A stretch of 37,058 bases of DNA, taken from NCBI GenBank assembly GCA_021734805.1, contig JAIPIG010000024.1:1-37058 (forward strand), written 5' to 3'. Of this stretch, positions 24,980 through 31,903 are shown piece after piece. The notes under the pieces were generated by a model. The model ran no database searches. It was not told the origin of the DNA and saw only the letters and a program-made list of their open reading frames with translations. A program made the translations under genes and the position numbers. This DNA is from Simkaniaceae bacterium (GTDB taxonomy: Bacteria; Chlamydiota; Chlamydiia; Chlamydiales; JACRBE01). Numbering within the stretch: position 1 is the first letter of the stretch; each line of letters starts with the position of its first letter.

Positions 24980-25621
24980 ATGTTAAAATTAAATCCTTGG
25001 TTGAAAATCTGGGTTGCTCCGAGGGAGACTTTAAGGGCAATTAAGCAGTATGATCCAAGATATCGATTTATTACGTTGAGTTTCATCTATGGATTTTTAT
25101 GGGTGTTATCAATGTGTCAGACCCTATCTCTTGGGCACTTTTATGGAACATCAGCCATAGTTTTAGCCAGTATTATTTTGGCTATTCCGGTTGGCTATAT
25201 TTTGATGTCGATTTCATCGCTGTTTTTCTTTTGGACCGGAAAGCTATTTAGAGGAAAAGCCAGATATATTGAAGTGAGAGCTGCTGTTTCTTGGGCTAAC
25301 GTTCCATCCATTGTGACGATTGGAACTTGGATTGTATTGATTATTGCATTGGGATCGCGATTGTTTATGGCAGACCGGGGGCAAGTTGAACCCGGATTCG
25401 GCCTTGCAGATGTGATGTTTATTATCCAAGTTATTATAGCAATTTGGTCTACCGTTATTTTGATTTTGGGAGTTGCTGAAGTTCAAGGATTTTCCGGCTG
25501 GAGAGCTTTAGGGAATTTTATTCTTGTTATATGTATTTGGGTATTAATTACCTTACTTATTATGTATCTCGTTGTTTACGTGGCCAAACCGGCTGCAGTT
25601 GCCTTTTTAGAGTTATTATAA
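24980..25621 (+). CDS. Yip1-family integral membrane protein
   Basis: A 213-residue protein with about five transmembrane helices. The N-terminus (LNPWLKIWVAPRETLRAI) matches the Yip1 domain family, in which a NPW...W..P..T motif precedes the membrane region. Bacterial members have no settled function. GGGG lies about 13 bases and AGGG directly upstream of the ATG. The exported-protein gene at 25640 follows after 18 bases, so the two probably form an operon ending at the terminator at 26241. Confidence 0.8.
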   Translation: MLKLNPWLKIWVAPRETLRAIKQYDPRYRFITLSFIYGFLWVLSMCQTLSLGHFYGTSAIVLASIILAIPVGYILMSISSLFFFWTGKLFRGKARYIEVRAAVSWANVPSIVTIGTWIVLIIALGSRLFMADRGQVEPGFGLADVMFIIQVIIAIWSTVILILGVAEVQGFSGWRALGNFILVICIWVLITLLIMYLVVYVAKPAAVAFLELL

Positions 25622-25639
25622 AAAAGGATAGAGGGGAGT

Positions 25640-26215
25640 ATGTCTAAAATTTTAAATAAAATCTTTGGGATTGGGATTATAGCCCTCTTTGCACTTGCGC
25701 CAGGCCGCACACAAGCTTCTGATATAGAGGCGGTTCAAGTTGTAAAGAAGAGTTATACTCAATGGACTAAAATGCACTCTACTAGTGGGAAGTGCCATAT
25801 TTTCTTTCCGGATGAGCCCGAGCATATGCAGCAAACAATGATGCTGCCGGAAGATAACTCAGAACTCAAATATGAGGTCTATGTTGCCGGCTTGGATCAA
25901 AAAGCTGTTTATATGGTGTTGATTGCCGAGTATCCAACGATGGTCGATCAATCTTACAGTCAATTGAGTTTAGAGAGTTTTCTGAATGGAATCCTCACTC
26001 AAAATCCGCATAATCGTTTGATTTTTGCAGATCTCGTTAATGTACAAGGTCATAAAGGGTTGGATTTCTTTATTCGCACAAAAGATGTCTATTTTATGGG
26101 GCGTGCAATCATGGCTAATAATCAGCTATATCTGCTCGCAATGGAATGTGAGATGCAAAATTATCAAGAAGATGATTTTAAGCACTTCATTAATTCGTTT
26201 GAGTTTATCAAATAA
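25640..26215 (+). CDS. Exported protein of unknown function
   Basis: A 191-residue protein with a Sec signal peptide (MSKILNKIFGIGIIALFALAPGRTQASD, likely cleaved after TQA). The mature part is a mixed alpha/beta domain of about 165 residues with CHIFFPDEPEHM, VLIAEYP and a C-terminal INSFEFIK, a pattern seen in small periplasmic bacterial proteins of unknown role. GAGGGGAG precedes the ATG. It lies 18 bases after the Yip1-family gene and is followed by a strong terminator. No enzyme motif is visible. Confidence 0.8.
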   Translation: MSKILNKIFGIGIIALFALAPGRTQASDIEAVQVVKKSYTQWTKMHSTSGKCHIFFPDEPEHMQQTMMLPEDNSELKYEVYVAGLDQKAVYMVLIAEYPTMVDQSYSQLSLESFLNGILTQNPHNRLIFADLVNVQGHKGLDFFIRTKDVYFMGRAIMANNQLYLLAMECEMQNYQEDDFKHFINSFEFIK

Positions 26216-26240
26216 CATAAAAAAGAAGATCAAAGCTAAA

Positions 26241-26276
26241 AAAGAGCTAACACACTATGTGTTAGCTCTTTTTTTA
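26241..26276 (+). terminator. Strong rho-independent terminator
   Basis: AAAGAGCTAACACA (26241-26254) and TGTGTTAGCTCTTT (26258-26271) are perfect complements around a 3-base loop, followed by a T-run. It ends the Yip1/exported-protein operon. The A-run before the stem may let it work in both directions. Confidence 0.9.
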
Positions 26277-26414
26277 TTGATCGAATTTCCCTTCCCACTC
26301 GAGTTTTTCCCAATGAACTTGGCCTTAACATAGTGGCCTCCTTTAGCATTTAGCCTTGTTGCAAAATAAACGTTTCTTTAGGATGGCCCTATTTGATTTT
26401 TTAAGAGTGATTTT

Positions 26415-28427
26415 ATGAAGCTGCTTTCTTTTTTACTTAGCATAAGCATAGCTCTCAATTTGTTTGCAGTAGATAGGGAGACTTGCCCCTATGACATGAA
26501 GTCTATAACCACAGACTCTAAAGGAAGGATCCAAAAAAATGAAAGCAAAGACTTAAATGGTATAGTGCTGCAATCCACAGAGATCACATATAATGATAAT
26601 GAGAAGCGGGCTGATGTGAAAAGTCATGTCTTTTCTGCTGCGAGTGATCCCGTTATTCAGGTCGTGCGCTATGTTTATACTGATTCAGGTAAGCTGAAAC
26701 AAACGATTCGAGCTTTGGGAACAAATTGTGAAAGAGTCACAACTTTTGACTACGATGAAAATGATCGTCTCGTTAAAGTCTGCCTTCCAAGTGGTGTGTT
26801 GGTATTTCGCGAGTATGATGTAGATGGGAATCTCATCCTCTTAAAGTCATCAGATAAAACTGTTGATTATGCAATAGTTTATAGTGAAGATGGCCATTTG
26901 CTGAAATGCATCGATCGAAATATGGGATATTCTATAAAAAGGGAGTTTACCCTCAGCCATTTACTTGCAAAAGAAACTTTCCCTACAGGACATACTTTTG
27001 CCTATTCTTACAATGATAACGGCCAAATCGAAGCTCTAGCCTTAGCGAATTTTGGTTCTGTTCAATATAAATATGACAATGCCAAGCTAGCCAGTGTAAG
27101 TCGATTGTCCGCTAATGGAGCCCTTGCTTATACGCATCACTATGAGTGGAACAAAACTTCAAATTATCTAGTTCAAGAAAAAATAATCGCAGGCCTTGGA
27201 GAGGTGTCTTATGCAGTAGATCCCACAAACAAGCTCATAACTCAGCAAAATCTCTATAATGCATATGAATTAATATTAGATGATCAAAATGGGATTGCTT
27301 CTATTAAGGAGAATGGAAAAAGACTTGATTATTCGTACGATAAACTTGGCCATCTCATTCTAGATGATAAGTATGATTCTCTCGGAAATCCCATAAGTGG
27401 AACTGTCAATGTGCTCAATGAACTTTCTACTTATCGAGATGTTGAATGCGAATATGATCTTAATGGCAACCTCATCGTCAAAAAAACACCTGAAAAGACC
27501 TATTTTTTTAAATATGATGCTCTAGGTCGGCTCATTTCAGCCAAAACAGAAAATTTTGAGGCTAAATACACTTATGACATTTTTAATCGTCGCTTATTTA
27601 AAACGATTTCTTCTGAAGGAAAGACAAAAACATATGCCTATCTCTATCAAAATGATACCGAAGTCGCTGTTCTAGATAGCAAGCAACATCTAGTTGTTCT
27701 CAGAGTTTTAGGTCTTTCTCCCATTAAAGGAGTATACAAATCTATTAGCGTTGAAAAGTCAAATGCTATCTATGCTCCCGTTTATGACTATGCTTGTCAT
27801 ATTCGCAAACTCGTCAATATAGCAACCCAAGAGGTGATTGATTATAGTAGCCTTCACTGTTATGGCCAAAATATCCGGGATCTCAAACCTATTATTCCTT
27901 GGGTTTATAGCACACAACATTACGATTCGGAAACTCAGCTAATCTACTACGGTGATCGTTATTATGACCCTTCCATTAGAAGATGGACGACACCAGATCC
28001 TCTAGGAGAAATAGATTCGGCAAATCCCTATCTATTTGTGCACAACAATCCGATTAAATATATGGATATTCGTGGCGATTTTGCACTTACTGTTCCTATT
28101 CTTGTTTGGGGAGCAAGAGGTGCTTCTCTAGCAGTTCCGGGCTTAGCCCCTCTTGTTTGGGGTGCGACAGCCGGAATCGCAGCTTATCAGGCGGGGAAGC
28201 ATATTAAAAACCACATGGATAAGAAGAAAGAAGGTAGGCAGCATGATGGGACCCCGGGAGACCATGAAAGACAAAATGATCAGTTTAAAGATGCTTGTAA
28301 AGAAATTGAAAGAAAGCTTGGTAGGAAACTATCCGAAAAGGATGTACGCAGATTGCACAACGATATCTCTAAAAAGGATTATGGTTATCATGAAATAGTA
28401 GAAGAAGGGTATTGGAAATTTAAATGA
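26415..28427 (+). CDS. Exported Rhs/YD-repeat protein with C-terminal toxin-like domain
   Basis: This 670-residue protein starts with a Sec signal peptide (MKLLSFLLSISIALNLFA). YD repeats run from about residue 85 to 500 (FDYDENDRLVKV, REYDVDGNL, YSYDKLGHLI, CEYDLNGNLIVK, FKYDALGRLISA). The Rhs core follows (YYGDRYYDPSIRRWTTPDPLG then NPYLFVHNNPIKYMDIRG, to about 554). A Gly-rich hydrophobic stretch (556-593) leads to a charged tail (about 594-670) with GRQHDGTPGDHERQNDQF and DVRRLHNDISKKDYGYHEI. Known Rhs proteins enclose a variable C-terminal toxin in a YD shell; this one is very short. The next gene overlaps by 4 bases, as for an immunity gene. The toxin activity is not identified. Confidence 0.88.
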   Translation: MKLLSFLLSISIALNLFAVDRETCPYDMKSITTDSKGRIQKNESKDLNGIVLQSTEITYNDNEKRADVKSHVFSAASDPVIQVVRYVYTDSGKLKQTIRALGTNCERVTTFDYDENDRLVKVCLPSGVLVFREYDVDGNLILLKSSDKTVDYAIVYSEDGHLLKCIDRNMGYSIKREFTLSHLLAKETFPTGHTFAYSYNDNGQIEALALANFGSVQYKYDNAKLASVSRLSANGALAYTHHYEWNKTSNYLVQEKIIAGLGEVSYAVDPTNKLITQQNLYNAYELILDDQNGIASIKENGKRLDYSYDKLGHLILDDKYDSLGNPISGTVNVLNELSTYRDVECEYDLNGNLIVKKTPEKTYFFKYDALGRLISAKTENFEAKYTYDIFNRRLFKTISSEGKTKTYAYLYQNDTEVAVLDSKQHLVVLRVLGLSPIKGVYKSISVEKSNAIYAPVYDYACHIRKLVNIATQEVIDYSSLHCYGQNIRDLKPIIPWVYSTQHYDSETQLIYYGDRYYDPSIRRWTTPDPLGEIDSANPYLFVHNNPIKYMDIRGDFALTVPILVWGARGASLAVPGLAPLVWGATAGIAAYQAGKHIKNHMDKKKEGRQHDGTPGDHERQNDQFKDACKEIERKLGRKLSEKDVRRLHNDISKKDYGYHEIVEEGYWKFK

Positions 28428-28882
28428 AAAAAAAACATCTAAATGAATTAATAAAAACTCTCAACTCACAATTTAATGGGTTGTTAGTTTCTTCTATTGT
28501 TAATGGGCATGGAAGTTTTTTAATGATTGATTTTGGCGAAAAAATAGACATCCAATATTCCGATCAAAGCATAGAAACTCGTGCTCCTTGGATTTTATGG
28601 CTATATATGTGTTCCTGGAGGATTACCCGGGGGGCTCATTACTTAGTTGGTTCCGGCGATAAACAAACAAAAATCAGAAAGCATATTCCTTTTCTTGTTG
28701 ATAAAAAGCTGATAAACAGTTCTGTTAATCTTCAATCTTTGGATCTTCAATTAACATTTGAAAATGATATTAAAATTGAAACATTTTCCAAAGTACAAAG
28801 TGGTGACCAGTGGAAGTTATACAGACCCGATGGACTAACCTTTAGCATAGAATGCTTTGGTCAGATTTCTTTACGAGAATGA
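28424..28882 (+). CDS. Candidate immunity protein of the Rhs toxin
   Basis: A 152-residue soluble protein whose ATG overlaps the Rhs stop codon (ATGA). It has no signal peptide. Visible features are an N-terminal helix, WILWLYMCSWRI in the middle and a beta-rich remainder. Small single-domain proteins with a W-rich central strand are common among immunity proteins encoded next to polymorphic toxins. Position, size and translational coupling support the role; I cannot name the family. If right, it would protect the producer from the toxin tail at 28197-28427. Confidence 0.72.
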   Translation: MKKKHLNELIKTLNSQFNGLLVSSIVNGHGSFLMIDFGEKIDIQYSDQSIETRAPWILWLYMCSWRITRGAHYLVGSGDKQTKIRKHIPFLVDKKLINSSVNLQSLDLQLTFENDIKIETFSKVQSGDQWKLYRPDGLTFSIECFGQISLRE

Positions 28883-28915
28883 TTCTCTTAGGGAAATCTT
28901 TGATACTCAGTGTAA

Positions 28916-30319
28916 GTGTTGCACAACACTCTTTCTTTCAGCAATTTAGAGCTTGCCGGAAACCCCGGTTTGCAACTCATTTCGGTATACAATAATGGAG
29001 TTTATAGGGTATACTTTTCCCAAATTAGGGGGGCTATGCATATTCAACCATCTTCTGTGTATTCAAAGTTCTTTTCATCAAGTGCGGAAGCTACTGATTG
29101 GAAGGAGTTTACTTCATCACCGGATGATTGTCACAGGTCTCTTTTTTGGACTGAGCCGGATATCATCGTCAATGATAAAAATTGGGTAGAAGAAATCACC
29201 GAGATTGCAAAAACTATTTTTGAAATAGCGCTATTTTCTTATGTCTTGTATCCCCTTGTATCTCAAAGGATTCAAAAAATAGGCAGTTATATTCCCAATG
29301 TTCTTACTAAAGATCTACCAATCCAATCGTTAATGTCGAAGATCTCACTTGAAGGGATAGCCAATAAGAGTATGATGCTTGGATTAAAAGCACTAGCTAT
29401 GCTGATAGTTTCCTATAAGGCAGTTCGCTATATTGTTCAAAGAACCATTATGTTTCCTCTTTATCCTGCTCAAAATTCATTATTTAGGTTCATTCCGGCT
29501 TTTAGTACTTATAGATTGAATCAACGTAGAATTGAGGTGATAAATCGCTTAAGTGAAACAGATTATATAGTGCGTGAAGTTTGTCTACAAAAAAATGGCA
29601 TTAGATATAGTGGGTTACTAATAGGTCATAAAAGCACAATTAACAATGGGAAGTGGGCTTTACAAGCTACAGGTAATGCAGAACCGATTGAACATTCTGC
29701 GCTAGACTTTGCTGAAATGTATGTGGAAATGAAATGTAACCTTCTTTTAATTAATGGACCTTATGTTGGTAAAAGTGAAGGTATGGCCACACCAAAGACA
29801 ATGGGAGAAGCGCAAGAAGTAGGTATTACATTTTTAGAATCAGCAATCAAAGCAAAAAAAATTATCATTGCAGGTCGTTCTTTAGGAGGGGCTGCTGTTG
29901 GGCAAGCCATCCTGCAGCATGAGTTTAAGGACGATATAAAGTATTTAGTTGTGCGTCAAATGACATTTGATCGAGCAAGTCATATAGGTGCTCAGCACAC
30001 CGCCAAATTACTTCCTCAAGAGACTGTTAAGAATATAATAAAGTGGGCCGGCTGTGAAATGGATTTAGTTGAGGCGTCAAAGTTGTTATCAAAAAAGGGA
30101 ATTAAAGAAATTATCGTTCAGTGCACTAAGGAAAGTTGGAGTCCTGAAGATAAAGAAGACTTTATGACAGATGGTCCAATTATAGATAAAGCTAGTCTTG
30201 GGTATGCCTTAATGAATGAAGGTGTAACTGAGAATAAGATTTTTAAAGGGTTGCCTCGTTTTGGGCACATGACACCGGCTGCAATTGTAATAGCAGGTGA
30301 TGAGATTCAAGATTTATGA
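28916..30319 (+). CDS. Alpha/beta-hydrolase-like protein with membrane segments
   Basis: The frame starts at GTG 28916 directly after a stop; the first ATG is M41 at 29036, preceded by AGGGGGG, so the true start is uncertain. Residues 20-40 (LISVYNNGVYRVYFS) look coding, which favours the upstream start. Hydrophobic segments lie at about 99-116 and 151-172. The C-terminal half has an alpha/beta-hydrolase nucleophile elbow, GRSLGG with S322, and a late His in RFGHMTPAA. The overall plan resembles a chlamydial family of hydrolase-like proteins (possibly DUF687), but this is from memory. It sits 33 bases after the candidate immunity gene; whether it belongs to the toxin cassette is open. Confidence 0.75.
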   Translation: MLHNTLSFSNLELAGNPGLQLISVYNNGVYRVYFSQIRGAMHIQPSSVYSKFFSSSAEATDWKEFTSSPDDCHRSLFWTEPDIIVNDKNWVEEITEIAKTIFEIALFSYVLYPLVSQRIQKIGSYIPNVLTKDLPIQSLMSKISLEGIANKSMMLGLKALAMLIVSYKAVRYIVQRTIMFPLYPAQNSLFRFIPAFSTYRLNQRRIEVINRLSETDYIVREVCLQKNGIRYSGLLIGHKSTINNGKWALQATGNAEPIEHSALDFAEMYVEMKCNLLLINGPYVGKSEGMATPKTMGEAQEVGITFLESAIKAKKIIIAGRSLGGAAVGQAILQHEFKDDIKYLVVRQMTFDRASHIGAQHTAKLLPQETVKNIIKWAGCEMDLVEASKLLSKKGIKEIIVQCTKESWSPEDKEDFMTDGPIIDKASLGYALMNEGVTENKIFKGLPRFGHMTPAAIVIAGDEIQDL

Positions 30320-30381
30320 ATATTTTGGTTTCATATGAAGGGGATGAGTTCTCTTGCCATGGGGTGGTCCAAAAGTACAAC

Positions 30382-31290
30382 TCAGGATAAGACAGATTGG
30401 GTAGTTTTGAAGTGTGTTTTGGAGACGCGGGCAAGAGCTTCATTGCCAAATTTGCGCACAAAGGCCCTTCCGAGTTCAATCACCTTTGCCGAGGCTCCTT
30501 TTGGGAGCTCAAATCGGTATTCTTCACTCAGTTTTTTAAGACCTTCTAAAAAAGCATATCTTGCCAGAATTGAGGCACCCGCCACAACAATATCACTTTC
30601 TCCTCGGTGTTGTTGATGTAAAGAGATTTCTAAGTGTTTTTTCTCAACAGCTTTTTCAACATAATGCTCACCGGCAAATTGATCGATTTTAACATAAGTG
30701 CATCCCGTTTTTTTAACGAGATTGTCAATGGCCGTAGCATGCCCCCAAGCAAGCAGGGCATTGAGATTTTTGAATGTGGCGTAGAGTTCATTGTATTTTT
30801 CAGGAAAGATGGTGACGCAGGAGTAGTCGCATTGCTTTTGAATTTCCTTAGCGACTTTGCAGATGGCGTTATCCGACATCGACTTACTATCTTTTACTCC
30901 CAGAGTCATCAGTGTTTTAATGCACTTTTCAGAGGCATAAAGGCCTGCAATCGATAAGGGGCCGAAAAAGTCGCCCTTTCCCGCTTCATCAATCCCAATA
31001 CGGGGTGTAAAGTCGATGTGAACTTCAGGATAGTTGTATGAGAAGTCTTTAAGGATTTCGGGCTCAAGATAGTAGGATATAAATTCGTTCTTATTCTTTC
31101 CTTGAACGGTCAATTTCCCCGATTTATAAAGGCAGACAACGATACCATTGCGCTTTGCTGAAAAAATGGTGTAAGGAGGTTCAAAGAATTCAAAACCTTG
31201 GGAGAGAAGGTCGGACTTCAGTTTATCCTTTAAAGAGAGATCCATTTGAGTAACAAAACAATCGGCCATAATTCTATTCAATGCTTGCAT
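30382..31290 (-). CDS. rnhC: Ribonuclease HIII
   Basis: The 302-residue product has the RNase HIII layout: an N-terminal TBP-like substrate-binding domain (about 15-90, with FSAKRNGIVVCLYKSGKLTVQGK) and a C-terminal RNase H domain. The hallmark GIDEAGKGDFFGP gives catalytic D101 and E102 and the GKG motif; D203 (KIDQF) and E231-D233 (RGESDIV) supply the remaining metal ligands. It cleaves RNA in RNA-DNA hybrids. The annotated ATG could instead be the second Met (MADCFV, seven codons on). In C. trachomatis the homologue lies beside the RodZ gene, as it does here, though divergently placed. Confidence 0.94.
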   Translation of the reverse strand: MQALNRIMADCFVTQMDLSLKDKLKSDLLSQGFEFFEPPYTIFSAKRNGIVVCLYKSGKLTVQGKNKNEFISYYLEPEILKDFSYNYPEVHIDFTPRIGIDEAGKGDFFGPLSIAGLYASEKCIKTLMTLGVKDSKSMSDNAICKVAKEIQKQCDYSCVTIFPEKYNELYATFKNLNALLAWGHATAIDNLVKKTGCTYVKIDQFAGEHYVEKAVEKKHLEISLHQQHRGESDIVVAGASILARYAFLEGLKKLSEEYRFELPKGASAKVIELGRAFVRKFGNEALARVSKTHFKTTQSVLS

Positions 31291-31313
31291 CGGTGTAAGG
31301 ACATATCATACTG

Positions 31314-31346
31314 TTGCTCGGATACAAAAGCGAGCAATTTTTTTTT
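31314..31346 (+). terminator. Plus-oriented terminator-like hairpin between rnhC and rodZ
   Basis: TTGCTCG (31314-31320) pairs perfectly with CGAGCAA (31331-31337), followed by nine T. It is oriented to stop plus-strand transcription, yet no plus-strand gene ends here: rnhC runs the other way and the last plus-strand stop codon is at 30319. Confidence 0.6.
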
Positions 31347-31408
31347 ATCTTGGAAGTTATTGAAGGGGGGGATATTCTGAATATTCTTACAGATATCAAA
31401 GGGATACA

Positions 31409-31822
31409 GTGCAGATGACAACAGATGTAAAAAAAATTGGAGAGCTCCTAAAAAAGAAAAGAGAAGAAATGCATTTTTCTCTTAAAGAGGTGGAGAGCTC
31501 CACTTCCATTCGAACCTCTTATTTAGAAGCTATTGAAAAGGGAATAAGTGACAAGTTTTTGTCGAATGTCTATATGCATGGATTTATCCGACACTACGCC
31601 TCTTTTTTGGGTATTAATATGCAATCACTCGCTCAAGAGTATCCTGAAATTTTTGCCCCTTCTAAACTCAAGCACGAATTTTTATATGGGATTGGAACTT
31701 TAGAAGTGAGGGGTAGCGTTGGTGGTGGTGTGAAGTGGTTTTCTAATTTCATTTGGGCCGGTGGAGCTGTTATTGGGTTAACTATCATTTGGCAATTTGC
31801 GAAATGGCTTGGTTGGTTGTAA
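31409..31822 (+). CDS. rodZ: RodZ-like cell-shape protein, short form
   Basis: A 137-residue protein with an N-terminal Xre-like helix-turn-helix of the RodZ type (IGELLKKKREEMHFSLKEVESSTSIRTSYLEAIEKG, two helices shown; about 8-75) and one C-terminal transmembrane helix (about 112-134). It lacks the large periplasmic domain of E. coli RodZ, as in Chlamydia, where RodZ anchors MreB at the division site. The frame opens at GTG 31409; ATG 31415 is an alternative start, both near AAAGGG. The gene diverges from rnhC and is followed by the kinase gene. Confidence 0.85.
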   Translation: MQMTTDVKKIGELLKKKREEMHFSLKEVESSTSIRTSYLEAIEKGISDKFLSNVYMHGFIRHYASFLGINMQSLAQEYPEIFAPSKLKHEFLYGIGTLEVRGSVGGGVKWFSNFIWAGGAVIGLTIIWQFAKWLGWL

Positions 31823-31903
31823 ACTCGGTAGATGAAATTCTGGTGTTTTAAAACGGCTCATCATAGAATCGGAAATTTAAATTGAATTTAATAGAGGTGT
31901 TAT

